From Pseudoduganella albidiflava (GTDB lineage: Bacteria; Pseudomonadota; Gammaproteobacteria; Burkholderiales; Burkholderiaceae_D), in contig NZ_CP036401.1 of NCBI RefSeq assembly GCF_004322755.1, positions 2,790,001 to 2,854,000 on the forward strand: a stretch of 64,000 bases of DNA. Direction: 5' to 3'. The position numbers and the translations under genes are program-made. Positions 42,516 through 50,482 of the stretch are shown piece after piece. The number at the start of each line of letters is the position of its first letter. The stretch's first letter is position 1. The notes under the pieces were generated by a model. The model did no database searches. It saw only the letters and a list, made by a program, of their open reading frames with translations, and was not told the origin of the DNA.

Positions 42516-43856
42516 ATGCAGAAGAAAAACGGCTACGTCGTCGACAGCGTCTATCCTTCCTACTTCTATCCGGACACGCAGCCCCTGTGGCTGTCGACCA
42601 TTGCCCGCCTGCGTGGGATTCGCGGCCCCGACCTGGAACGACCCTGGCGTTACTGCGAACTGGGCTGCGGCACGGGCTTCAATGCCATCGTCGCCGCCGC
42701 GCTCAATCCGCACGCGGAAGTCGTCGGGATCGATTTCAACCCGCATCACATCGACATCGCACGGGCGATGGCGCGCGACATGGGCGTGGCGAACGTTGCC
42801 TTCCAGTGCCGCGATTTCCAGCAGTTCGCGCATGAAAACAAGGCCGGATTCGACATCATCGACTGCCATGGCGTGTGGTCCTGGGTATCGCCCGGCGTGC
42901 AACGGAGCATCCTCGAGATCGTGGCCAGGCACCTGCGGCCAAAGGGGCTGTTCTGCCTGCACTACATGTGCCACCCGGGTTCGACGCCGATGATCCCGGT
43001 CCACCACCTGCTGCGCGGGCTGGCCCGCCCCGGGCCCGGCGGGTCGAGGGCGGCGGTCGCCGAGGGCCTGCGCGCGATCGACCAGCTGCTGTCGGCCGGC
43101 CTGTTCGACGACCAGCCGCGCCTGCGGGACCGGCTGTCCACGCTGAAAAACGCCGATGCCGATCACCTGGCGCACGACCTGCTCGGCGATTTCTGGAGCG
43201 TCCACAACGCCGGCGACATCCACTGGCTGGCGGCGCAGGCGGGCGTGTCGTTCATCGGCTCGTCGGAAGTGTTCTACAACACCGATTCCGCCATCTGCAT
43301 TCCGGACGACATGCGGCCCCTGTTGCGGCAGGACGCGCCGCCGGCATTGGTGGAGACGCTGAAGGACATGGCGAGCGGCCGGCCGCACCGTTCCGACGTA
43401 TTCCAGAAGAACGCCTCGGCACCCACTGCCGGTGAACGCCTGGCGGCGCTGGAGTCGATGGACTTCATCGCCAGGGGGGATGCGCCGGACGGCGACCTGT
43501 CGACGATCGGAACGCCACTGGGGCCGATGGCCATTACCGACGGCACGTTCCGGGCCATGGCAGACCTGGCGCGCCGCGGCGGCACGCTGTCGTTCGGCGA
43601 GCTGGCCGCCGCCGCTGGACCAGCCGGCGCGATCGACAAGACCGTCCAGGCCATCGCGATGTTGCTGCACGCCGGCATTCTCGTCCCGGCGCAGAAGGAT
43701 CACCTGAAAGCCGGGCCTGCGGCGATTGCAAACATCAATGCGCTGCTGGCAGCGCGGAACGTGGCGCTGCGGCTCGACAGGGATGGCGCGAACGCCTGCT
43801 TCCTGCCCCGAACGGAAGTCTCAGGAGTGCCGGCACGCCCCGTCAAAAATACTTGA
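42516..43856 (+). CDS. SAM-dependent methyltransferase with regulatory domain
   Basis: This 446-residue class I methyltransferase has motif I as CELGCGTGFNAIVAAAL (about 47-63), the acidic VVGIDFNPHHIDIA and a later DCHGVWSWV. A second domain of the MethyTransf_Reg type (about 215-300) and a winged-helix-like C-terminus (LARRGGTLSFGELAAAAG) follow. The substrate is unknown. The gene lies 79 bases past the Fur-controlled receptor on the same strand without a visible terminator, so it could be iron-regulated. Its last 14 bases overlap the 3' end of the convergent gene. Confidence 0.82.
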   Translation: MQKKNGYVVDSVYPSYFYPDTQPLWLSTIARLRGIRGPDLERPWRYCELGCGTGFNAIVAAALNPHAEVVGIDFNPHHIDIARAMARDMGVANVAFQCRDFQQFAHENKAGFDIIDCHGVWSWVSPGVQRSILEIVARHLRPKGLFCLHYMCHPGSTPMIPVHHLLRGLARPGPGGSRAAVAEGLRAIDQLLSAGLFDDQPRLRDRLSTLKNADADHLAHDLLGDFWSVHNAGDIHWLAAQAGVSFIGSSEVFYNTDSAICIPDDMRPLLRQDAPPALVETLKDMASGRPHRSDVFQKNASAPTAGERLAALESMDFIARGDAPDGDLSTIGTPLGPMAITDGTFRAMADLARRGGTLSFGELAAAAGPAGAIDKTVQAIAMLLHAGILVPAQKDHLKAGPAAIANINALLAARNVALRLDRDGANACFLPRTEVSGVPARPVKNT

Positions 43857-44964
43857 CCCACGCCTTGCCGCTGCTGCGCTTGTACTGGCCGAACCAGCGT
43901 GTCGGCCAGTACAGCGCCACCGCCAGCAACGCGCTTGCCAGCCACACCTGCCAGACGTGATCGAGGTCGGCGCGCGGCACGTCCAGCACGAAGGCGGCGA
44001 TCCGCTGCAGCACCAGCAGCGCGTACAGGTGCAGCAGGTAGTAGAACATCGGGGCGCCGCCGAACACGGCGGCGATGCCGCTCCACCGCATCGGCCGCTC
44101 GACGAGCGCCAGCACGATGACTCCCACGCCCAGCGTGAGGAGGATGAAATCCAGCGACGGCGGATACTTCGTGAAATTGACGAATGACATCGCGGTCCGC
44201 AGCGGGTCGGCGTGCGCGGTCCATGGCACCGGTTCGCCATACCCGTTCAGGCCGCGCAGCACGGCCAGCAGCACGAGGCAGGCGGCGCCGATGCCGAGCA
44301 GCCGGCGGCGCCGCAGCGCGGGCGACATGGCGCGCGCGTACAGGGGGCCGGCCGCATAGCCGAGCAGGATCACGCCGACCCAGGCCAGCAGCGGATAGCT
44401 GATCTTTACCCGCAGCGGGCCGTCGAGCAGGAAGCCGCGCTGTTCGAGGATGGTCCATGCCGCCGCGGCCAGCGTCGCCGGCTCAGGCGCGAACGACAGC
44501 GCATCGTGGCCGGCCACGATGGCCGCGCCCAGCACGCCGAGCAGGGCCAGCGGCAGCTTGTGCAGCAGCGCGAGCGCCAGCATCGCCAGCCCGATCGCCC
44601 AGATCACCTGCAGGTACAGCGTCGACGGCGCGAGCGAGCCGGTCCAGGCGAAGTTGACGACGGTGAGTTCCAGACCGACCAGGAGCAATCCGCGTTTGGC
44701 GAGGAAGCGGGTGGCATCGCGCGGGCCGGACGGCGGGTTGGCATACAGCCAGGCCGCCAGGCCGGTGAGGAAGACGAACATCGGCGCGCAGAAATGCGCG
44801 GCGATGCGCGAGAAGAACAGCGCCGGGTCCGTCGCCGCGACGTCCATCGGGTCGCCCACCTGGTGCTGCAGGAGGAAGGTCTCGCGTACGTGGTCGACCG
44901 TCATCAGCAGCATGACGATGCCGCGCGCGATGTCGATCGAGGCGATGCGGTGCGAATGATTCAA
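43843..44964 (-). CDS. DUF1624 membrane protein (heparan-alpha-glucosaminide acetyltransferase-like)
   Basis: This 373-residue integral membrane protein has about ten predicted helices. The N-terminus RIASIDIARGIVMLLMTVDHVRE carries the conserved Asp-His pair of DUF1624/YeiB-like acyltransferases, followed by FCAPMFVFLTGLAAWLY. Related proteins transfer acyl groups from the cytoplasm to a sugar outside, but the activity of this subgroup is unproven. It lies ten bases after the stop codon of the TonB receptor on the same strand only in the sense of a neighbour: this gene is downstream of 44975. It could be co-transcribed with it. Confidence 0.8.
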   Translation of the reverse strand: MNHSHRIASIDIARGIVMLLMTVDHVRETFLLQHQVGDPMDVAATDPALFFSRIAAHFCAPMFVFLTGLAAWLYANPPSGPRDATRFLAKRGLLLVGLELTVVNFAWTGSLAPSTLYLQVIWAIGLAMLALALLHKLPLALLGVLGAAIVAGHDALSFAPEPATLAAAAWTILEQRGFLLDGPLRVKISYPLLAWVGVILLGYAAGPLYARAMSPALRRRRLLGIGAACLVLLAVLRGLNGYGEPVPWTAHADPLRTAMSFVNFTKYPPSLDFILLTLGVGVIVLALVERPMRWSGIAAVFGGAPMFYYLLHLYALLVLQRIAAFVLDVPRADLDHVWQVWLASALLAVALYWPTRWFGQYKRSSGKAWVKYF

Positions 44965-44974
44965 GCGTCTATCC

Positions 44975-47062
44975 TCAGAATACGTATGTGGCGGTCAGGG
45001 AGGCGGTGCGGGTGCTGCCAGGGGCGACCCACAGCCGGCTGTAGGAGCTGGCGTAATAGCGACGGTCGAACAGGTTATCGACGTTGACGGCCAGCTTCAA
45101 CCGCGGCGCCGGGCGCCAGGTCGCCAGCAACCGCGCGGTGGTGTACCCGGGCAGCACGAAGCCGGAGGAAGTCGCCACGTCGCCACGGCGCTCGCCCACA
45201 TACGACAGTCCGCCGCCGATGCTGGCCACCGCGTTGCCCACCACCAGCAGCACATTGCCGCTGTGCCGCGCCACGTTGGGCAGGCGGCTGCCGGTGGGGA
45301 TGGCCGCGTCGCCGCGGGTGACCTGCGCATCGGTGTACGCATAGGCACCGGACAGGCGCACGCCGCGCGCCAGTTCGCCGGACACGTCGAGCTCGACACC
45401 CTGGCTGGCCACCTCGCCGGCGGCGATCGCGAAATCGGTGTTGGCGGGGTTCGTCGTCAGCACGTTTTCCTTGTCGATGCGGTACAGCGCCAGCGTGCCG
45501 GTGAGGCCGCCGCGGGTTTCCGCCTTCGCGCCCAGTTCATACGCGATGCTGCGCTCGGCGGGGAACGCCTGGTTGTCGACGCTGATGCCGCTGTTGGGGC
45601 GGAAGCCGCGCGCCGCGCTGGCGTACAGGGACAACGCGCCGGTCGGCTGCCAGACGATGCCGGCGCGCGGGCTGGTGGCCGACAGCGCCTGCGCGTTGAC
45701 GGCCGCCGTGCGGTGGTTGATCACGGTTTGCCGGTAGCGGTCGTGCCGCACGCCGAGCAGCATCTTCCATTGCTCGCCCAGGGTCAGCTGGTCCTGCGCG
45801 TAGACGGCATGGGCGCGCTGGTGTTCCAGCGTATCGACCGACACGGCCAGCGGAGCGGCCGTGCCGCCATGGACGGGCGCATACAGGTCGATCGCGTACG
45901 GGTTCGCGGTCGAAGGATTGCGGCGCAGCTGGAGGCGGGTGTCGTCGAACTTGTACGCGTCCACGCCGACCAGCAGCGCATGCCGCATGCCGAAGACGCT
46001 GGCGCTGCCCAGCAGCTCGGCGCGCACCGAGCGGTCGGTGGCGGACCAGTCGCGGAAGCGCCGCTGGCGCCGCAGGGTATGGCCGTCCGGCAGCACGTCG
46101 TTGGCTTCCGTCGAATAGCCGGCCAGCGAGCTGTCGCGGTAGGCGGCGCCGCCCTGCAGCGACCAGCCATTGCCCAGGCCATGCTGGACGAACACCTGGT
46201 GGCCCAGCGACTTCACGGTGATCGGACCATCGGCCGGTTCGCCGAGGAAGCTCTCCACCGGTACCTCGGGGCGGCCATCCGGCACCGGGATGCCGCGGTC
46301 GAACGGCGAGCGCTGGCGCGATGCTTCCACTTCGTAGGATACGGTGGTGTCCGGCCCGGCCAGCCACAGCAGCGATGGCGCAAGGTAGTCGCGGTCCGTG
46401 TGCAGGCCGCGGAAATTGCCGCCGCCCTGGTGCGCGGCATTCAGGCGGTAGGCCACCGTCTGCGACAACGGCCCGGTAAGGTCGGCGGCCACGCGACGTG
46501 TCGCATGGCTGGCCACCCCGGCTTCCAGCGAATAGCGTGGCGAGAAGCGGGGCTTCTTCGTGAGGATGTTGACGGTGCCGCCCGGCTCGCCGCGGCCATA
46601 CAGCGCCGACGCCGGACCTTTCAGGACCTCGACCGCCTGGGTGCCGGCGATGTCGCGCAGCCCGTTGTAGCCGCGGCTGGCGGAAAAGCCGTTGACCATG
46701 TAGTCGGAACCGAAATTGGGGTCCCCGGTGAAGCCGCGCATCGCGTAGCTGTCCCACAGGCCACCGAGGTCGCTCTGGCGGGCGATGCCGCTGGCCAGGT
46801 CCAGCGCGCCGGCCAGCGAGGTCACGCCGGCGTCCTGCAGCAGCTCGCCCGTCAGGGTGCGCACGCTTTGCGGCAAGTCCTTCGGCAGGGCATCCGTCTT
46901 GGTGGCGCCGGCCACGGCCAGCGTGCGGTAGCCGCCGCGCTGGCCCTCGATGACGACGGTACCGGCATCGGCGGCAAGGGAAGAAGAATGCGGCAGCGCG
47001 GTCGCGGCCAGGGCGGCGGCCAGCGCCAGCCGCCGTTTCGTGGAATCTGTGTGGTGGTTCAT
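44975..47062 (-). CDS. TonB-dependent siderophore receptor, FhuA/FpvA type
   Basis: This 695-residue outer-membrane receptor has AGGAA before ATG 47062. The signal peptide ends near LAADA (about 30). The plug has DALPKDLPQSVRTLTGELLQDAG, NFGSDYMVNGFSASRGY and VLKGPASALYGRGEPGGTVNILTKKP, the pattern of hydroxamate-type receptors (FhuA, FoxA, FpvA). The barrel ends TATYVF. The ligand is not certain. It follows the small His/Cys-rich gene at 47165-47515 by 102 bases, probably in one Fur-controlled operon that may continue into the DUF1624 gene. Confidence 0.9.
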   Translation of the reverse strand: MNHHTDSTKRRLALAAALAATALPHSSSLAADAGTVVIEGQRGGYRTLAVAGATKTDALPKDLPQSVRTLTGELLQDAGVTSLAGALDLASGIARQSDLGGLWDSYAMRGFTGDPNFGSDYMVNGFSASRGYNGLRDIAGTQAVEVLKGPASALYGRGEPGGTVNILTKKPRFSPRYSLEAGVASHATRRVAADLTGPLSQTVAYRLNAAHQGGGNFRGLHTDRDYLAPSLLWLAGPDTTVSYEVEASRQRSPFDRGIPVPDGRPEVPVESFLGEPADGPITVKSLGHQVFVQHGLGNGWSLQGGAAYRDSSLAGYSTEANDVLPDGHTLRRQRRFRDWSATDRSVRAELLGSASVFGMRHALLVGVDAYKFDDTRLQLRRNPSTANPYAIDLYAPVHGGTAAPLAVSVDTLEHQRAHAVYAQDQLTLGEQWKMLLGVRHDRYRQTVINHRTAAVNAQALSATSPRAGIVWQPTGALSLYASAARGFRPNSGISVDNQAFPAERSIAYELGAKAETRGGLTGTLALYRIDKENVLTTNPANTDFAIAAGEVASQGVELDVSGELARGVRLSGAYAYTDAQVTRGDAAIPTGSRLPNVARHSGNVLLVVGNAVASIGGGLSYVGERRGDVATSSGFVLPGYTTARLLATWRPAPRLKLAVNVDNLFDRRYYASSYSRLWVAPGSTRTASLTATYVF

Positions 47063-47164
47063 GGTGTTCCTGTCACCCGGGATGACGGCGCGCGCGGGCG
47101 CGCACGGCCAGCCGGGCGTGTCGACGGTGGGAGCCGCGCGGCGCAAGTGAGCGCGCGGCCGGTA

Positions 47165-47515
47165 TCAGCGGGAGGACAGGAACGGCGGCGGTGCCTGGGC
47201 TGGCGGCAGCAGGTGGTCGGCTGCCGGCGCGGCCGATGCAACGCGTGCGAGCGGCGGCAGCATCCCCAGCAGCGTCCATCCGGGCGACGCCGCTTCGGGC
47301 GGTGCGCCGGGCGGCGCCGTATCCGGATGGGCATGCAGCGCGCAAGCCACGCAATGCTGCGACTTGGCGGCCAGTTCGTGGTCGTGGTGCGCGGCCGCGG
47401 CGAACAGCTGCACCAGCAGGATGATGCCGGCCAGCGCGGCAATGAACGGGACCGCCCACGCCGCGAGCCGGCCGCGCGTGGCGCGGCGGTATCGGAAGCG
47501 GGGGCGGTCGGTCAT
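47165..47515 (-). CDS. Small membrane protein with His/Cys motif, iron-linked
   Basis: This 116-residue protein has a basic start, one hydrophobic helix (AAWAVPFIAALAGIILLVQLF) and then AAAHHDHELAAKSQHCVACALHAH, a cluster of five His and two Cys in about 24 residues that could bind a metal. A Pro/Ala-rich tail follows. It resembles DUF2946-like small proteins often found next to TonB receptors, though the match is not firm. A Fur-like box is directly upstream and a siderophore receptor directly downstream. A role as periplasmic metal-binding accessory is inferred. Confidence 0.7.
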   Translation of the reverse strand: MTDRPRFRYRRATRGRLAAWAVPFIAALAGIILLVQLFAAAAHHDHELAAKSQHCVACALHAHPDTAPPGAPPEAASPGWTLLGMLPPLARVASAAPAADHLLPPAQAPPPFLSSR

Positions 47516-47517
47516 CG

Positions 47518-47537
47518 AAATGAGAATGAATTATCAG
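47518..47537 (-). promoter_or_regulatory. Fur-like box upstream of the small His/Cys protein
   Basis: AAATGAGAATGAATTATCAG resembles the Fur consensus and ends two bases before the start codon at 47515, so it would act on the mRNA start region. It replaces a recognisable ribosome binding site. Confidence 0.65.
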
Positions 47538-47620
47538 GAGCACGGGATTGTACCCCATGGCGCTCCCGCCACCAAGCGGCCACCAGGCCGCACCCGGGCC
47601 GCGGCGGTGGGACCCGCGTC

Positions 47621-48244
47621 TCAGTGCGCGAGATCGACGATGCCGCGCCGCACGGCCTCGCGCAGTACCTCGGTGCGGCAGGAGGCGCCCATCTTGGCCA
47701 TGATGTTCTTCACGTGGTACTTGACGGTGCCGGGCGCGATGCCGGCCGCCCGGGCGATCAGCTTGTTCGACAGGCCCTGCGCCAGGAAACGCAGCACGTC
47801 GAGCTCGCGGCCCGTCAGAGCATCGTTGTCCAGGCGCGCGGCGAGGCGGGTGGCCACGTCCGGCGGCACGTAGCGGCGCCCGGCCACCACCGCCTGCAGG
47901 CATTCGGCCAGCTGGCTTTCCGGCGCATCCTTCAGCAGGTAGGCGCGGGCGCCGGCGTGCAGGGCGCGGTAGACGTGCTCCTCGCCGTCGGAGCCGGACA
48001 CCATCACCACCCGCGCCTCCGGGTGGAATTCGCGGATCGCGTGCAGCGCCTCCAGGCCGCCGACGCGCGGCATCATCAGGTCCATCAGCACCACGTCGGG
48101 GCGCATGCGGCGGTACAGGTCGATGGCTTCGGCGCCATCGGCCGCTTCGGCGGTGACGGCGTAGCCGGGCTGGCGGGATACCACGCCGGCCATGCCGAGG
48201 CGTACCAGGGGGTGGTCGTCGACCAGCATCACGGATATGGACAT
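47621..48244 (-). CDS. NarL/FixJ-type response regulator
   Basis: This 207-residue regulator has a receiver domain (MSISVMLVDDHPLVRLGM, phospho-acceptor Asp in VVLMDLMMP, Lys in YLLKDAP) and a LuxR-type helix-turn-helix (LTGRELDVLRFLAQGLSNKLIARAAGIAPGTVKYH in parts). ATG 48244 has AGGAG six bases upstream and starts one base after the kinase stop codon (TGAcATG), so it is coupled to it. Partner of the kinase at 48246. Confidence 0.92.
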   Translation of the reverse strand: MSISVMLVDDHPLVRLGMAGVVSRQPGYAVTAEAADGAEAIDLYRRMRPDVVLMDLMMPRVGGLEALHAIREFHPEARVVMVSGSDGEEHVYRALHAGARAYLLKDAPESQLAECLQAVVAGRRYVPPDVATRLAARLDNDALTGRELDVLRFLAQGLSNKLIARAAGIAPGTVKYHVKNIMAKMGASCRTEVLREAVRRGIVDLAH

Positions 48245-48245
48245 G

Positions 48246-49118
48246 TCATTCTCCTGCGTCGAGTGGAAGGGAAAGGTGGACGGTCGTGCCGCGCCCGGGC
48301 GCGCTGTCGACCTGCAGGGCGGCGCCGGCCAGCGCCGCCCGTTCATGCATGCCGCCGATGCCGAAGCCGGCGCGGGGCAAATGGGGATCGAAGCCTTTGC
48401 CATCGTCGCGCACCTGCACCTGCACGCGGCCGGCCCGGACACGCAGGCGGCAGGAAACCGTGCGGGCGCGCGCGTGCTTGACGGCGTTGCCGACCGCTTC
48501 GCGAACGATCATCGCCACCTGTTCGCAGGCCGCGGGCGGCAGCACGGCATCGTCGTCGAGCTGCAGGCGCAGGCGGGTGCCGCGGTTACCGTTTGCCAGC
48601 GGCTGGGTGTCCAGCGCCGCGCGGATGGTGGCGCCCAGGCTGGCGGAACGCTGCCGCTGCGGCGCCGTGGCGCGCAGCCGCCGCACGAAATCGCGGGCGC
48701 TGGCCAGGCCCTGCTCGGCGGCCAGCATCGCCGTGGCCAGGCAGGCCGCCACTTGCGCCGGATCGCCGCTGCCGCTGGCGGCGCGCAGTTGCAGCAGCAC
48801 GGCGGTGAGGTCCTGGAGCACGATGTCGTGCACGTCGCGGGCGCAGCGCAGGCGCTCTTCCGCGCGCAGCGCCTCGTGCCGTTCATGCAGCGCCTCGTGC
48901 CGTTCATGCAGCGCCTCGTGCCTGTCGTGCAATGCCTCGTGCTGGTCGGCCGGCGTTTCGTGGCGGTGCGGCACCGGCGTCGCGGCGCGGGGGATCGTCA
49001 GCTGTCTCATGGCGAACTCGTTGGCTGGGAGTTGATCGGTGATGCCGGCGGCCTCGTTGCCCGTGCCGCCGTTCATCGTGGATACAGCATAGGGCGGCGC
49101 GCCGGCGGCGGAAATCAT
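48246..49118 (-). CDS. Cytosolic NarX/DegS-type histidine kinase with heptad repeat
   Basis: This 290-residue kinase has a HisKA_3 dimer domain (ARDVHDIVLQDLTAVLLQL, phospho-acceptor His in DVHD) and an HATPase domain (IVREAVGNAVKHA, RDDGKGFDP, GFGIGGMHERAALAG). There is no transmembrane segment and no recognised sensor domain. Before the kinase core is a seven-residue repeat (HEALHER) of about four units that should form a coiled coil. The start codon overlaps the stop of the receiver gene upstream (ATGA), which supports start 49118; internal Met residues would also be possible. It probably receives its signal from a partner protein, perhaps the receiver-only protein. Confidence 0.85.
   Translation of the reverse strand: MISAAGAPPYAVSTMNGGTGNEAAGITDQLPANEFAMRQLTIPRAATPVPHRHETPADQHEALHDRHEALHERHEALHERHEALRAEERLRCARDVHDIVLQDLTAVLLQLRAASGSGDPAQVAACLATAMLAAEQGLASARDFVRRLRATAPQRQRSASLGATIRAALDTQPLANGNRGTRLRLQLDDDAVLPPAACEQVAMIVREAVGNAVKHARARTVSCRLRVRAGRVQVQVRDDGKGFDPHLPRAGFGIGGMHERAALAGAALQVDSAPGRGTTVHLSLPLDAGE
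48869..48952. repeat. 21-bp in-frame tandem repeat in the kinase gene
   Basis: Four 21-base units (48869-48889 and 48890-48910 identical, 48911-48931 and 48932-48952 diverged) encode the HEALHER heptad. Copy number can change without breaking the frame and would lengthen or shorten the coiled coil by two turns. Confidence 0.9.
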
Positions 49119-49501
49119 ACGTGGGTATGATCGGGGCCGGTCGCCAGCGCGCGCTCGATGCAGCCGATCAGCGCATCGGCGCGGAACGGCTTGCCGAGCA
49201 CGCAGGCGGCACCGGCCTGGGTGGCGCGGCCCTTCACGGCATCCTGCAGGAACGCGGTGATGACGATGAACGGCACCTGGTCGGCGCGGCCGCGCAGCAG
49301 CTCGAGCAACTCGATGCCGCTGATGCCGGGCATCTGCAGGTCGGAGATCACCAGGTCCGCCGCGCAGCCGGCCGCGAGGAATTCCTCGGCCGACGCGAAC
49401 AGCCGGGCGCGCAGGCCCAGCGAGCGTACCAGGCTGCTGACAGCCGTACGCACCGACGCATCGTCGTCGACGATGCAGACTTCCTGATCTGAAAGGGACA
49501 C
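49115..49501 (-). CDS. Stand-alone receiver-domain protein
   Basis: This 128-residue receiver has the FixJ/NtrC-like set of residues: VCIVDDDASVR, phospho-acceptor Asp in LVISDLQMPG, Thr in FIVITAF and Lys in VLGKPF. There is no output domain, so it works by phosphotransfer or protein contact, as CheY- and DivK-like proteins do. Its stop overlaps the kinase start (ATGA). Order on the minus strand: receiver, kinase, NarL-type regulator. It ends with DHTHV, encoded by the same 16 bases that also stand in its own upstream region. Confidence 0.87.
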   Translation of the reverse strand: MSLSDQEVCIVDDDASVRTAVSSLVRSLGLRARLFASAEEFLAAGCAADLVISDLQMPGISGIELLELLRGRADQVPFIVITAFLQDAVKGRATQAGAACVLGKPFRADALIGCIERALATGPDHTHV

Positions 49502-49556
49502 TTCGGCTCCTGGTGGTGCAATCGGCAGAAGCTTAGCGGGCGCGGCGGGGGAGGGG

Positions 49557-49572
49557 AATCATACGTGGGTAT
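49557..49572 (-). promoter_or_regulatory. 16-bp element repeated upstream and at the end of the receiver gene
   Basis: ATACCCACGTATGATT (minus strand) stands 56-71 bases upstream of the receiver start and again, exactly, at 49128-49113 over its stop codon and the kinase start. TACCCAC is one base off the NarL heptamer TACYYMT. It may be the binding site of the NarL-type regulator encoded downstream (inference). Confidence 0.5.
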
Positions 49573-49601
49573 AGCGCCTCGGCGAACCATGAGGCAAAAG
49601 C

Positions 49602-49845
49602 GGTGACAGGCTCCGATTATGTTTCCGAAACCGGTGACAGGCTCCGATTATTTCGAAAGTGGTTCCGAAACGCGATAGCGGCGTGTCCAAGGCGCTCGAA
49701 AGAGTAAAACGTTCCGCGGAGGGAAGACGTTCGCGAAAGTGAAAACGTAAACAGGTACGGGTTTCCGAAAGAAGAGAAGGTTTCAAACATAATCGGAGCC
49801 TGTCACCGGTTTTTTTCACCGGTTTCATAATCGGAGCCTGTGACC
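49602..49845. repeat. Palindrome array: two direct and two inverted 13-mers around a spacer
   Basis: GGTGACAGGCTCC occurs at 49602-49614 and 49633-49645. Its complement GGAGCCTGTCACC is at 49795-49807, and a variant GGAGCCTGTGACC at 49833-49845. All four keep the frame AAACC or AAAGC on one side and GATTAT on the other. The 150-base spacer is AT-richer and full of TTCCGAAA, TTCGAAA and AACGTT-like dyads. No convincing gene overlaps this gap (49502-49876). Confidence 0.85.
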
Positions 49846-49876
49846 GGTTTCCGGATGTCGCGGATGTGCAGGGGCG

Positions 49877-50482
49877 TCAGCGTAGGTCCAGGGCCTCGGC
49901 CATGCGCACGAGGTCGGCGAACGTCTTCGCCTGCATCTTCTTCATGGCCTGGCCGCGGTGGATCTTGACGGTGATTTCGCTGGTGCCCACCTCGGCGGCG
50001 ATCTGCTTGTTCATCAGCCCGCGCGCGGCGAGCGCCATGATCTCCCGTTCGCGCGGTGTCAGCGTCTGGTAGCGCTGGCGCAGCCCGGCAAGGGTGGCGT
50101 GTTCGGTGCGGTCGGCGGCGTCGCGGGCCAGGGCCTGGTTGACGGCGTCGAGCAATTCCTCCACGCGCACCGGCTTGGCGAGGAAGTCGACGGCGCCGGC
50201 CTTCATCGCGCGCACCGACATCGGGATATCGCCGAACCCGGTCATGAAGACGACCGGCAGCGCGCAGCCCTGCGACTTCAGCTCGGCGTGCAGGTCCATG
50301 CCGCTGTGCCCGCCCAGGCGTACGTCTAGCAGCAGGCAGCTGTTGCGGTCGTCGCGGCAGTGTTCCATGAAGTCCGCGACGGAACCGAACGTGGCCACGT
50401 CCATGTCCGCCGAGCGCAACAGGCTCGACAGGGCCTCGCGCAGCGCCGCGTCGTCGTCGACGATGTAGACGAGCGGCTTCAT
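49877..50482 (-). CDS. FixJ-type response regulator
   Basis: This 201-residue regulator has a receiver domain (LVYIVDDDAALREAL, Asp in CLLLDVRL, Thr in VVFMTGFGD, Lys in DFLAKPVR) and a FixJ-like helix-turn-helix (LTPREREIMALAARGLMNKQ, then IAAEVGTSEITVKIHRGQ). The start at 50482 overlaps the stop of the kinase gene (ATGA). FixJ-type regulators act on sigma-70 promoters; the targets here are unknown. The gene ends next to a palindrome array. Confidence 0.92.
   Translation of the reverse strand: MKPLVYIVDDDAALREALSSLLRSADMDVATFGSVADFMEHCRDDRNSCLLLDVRLGGHSGMDLHAELKSQGCALPVVFMTGFGDIPMSVRAMKAGAVDFLAKPVRVEELLDAVNQALARDAADRTEHATLAGLRQRYQTLTPREREIMALAARGLMNKQIAAEVGTSEITVKIHRGQAMKKMQAKTFADLVRMAEALDLR

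Noticed and set aside
45263..48481. 1072-residue plus-strand open frame
   Set aside because: Antisense to a TonB receptor, the small His/Cys gene and a two-component pair that all have clear domains. No start signal and no motif.
49559..49828. 89-residue minus-strand frame in the palindrome array
   Set aside because: It consists of the repeat units read through, has no ribosome binding site and no homology that I can see.
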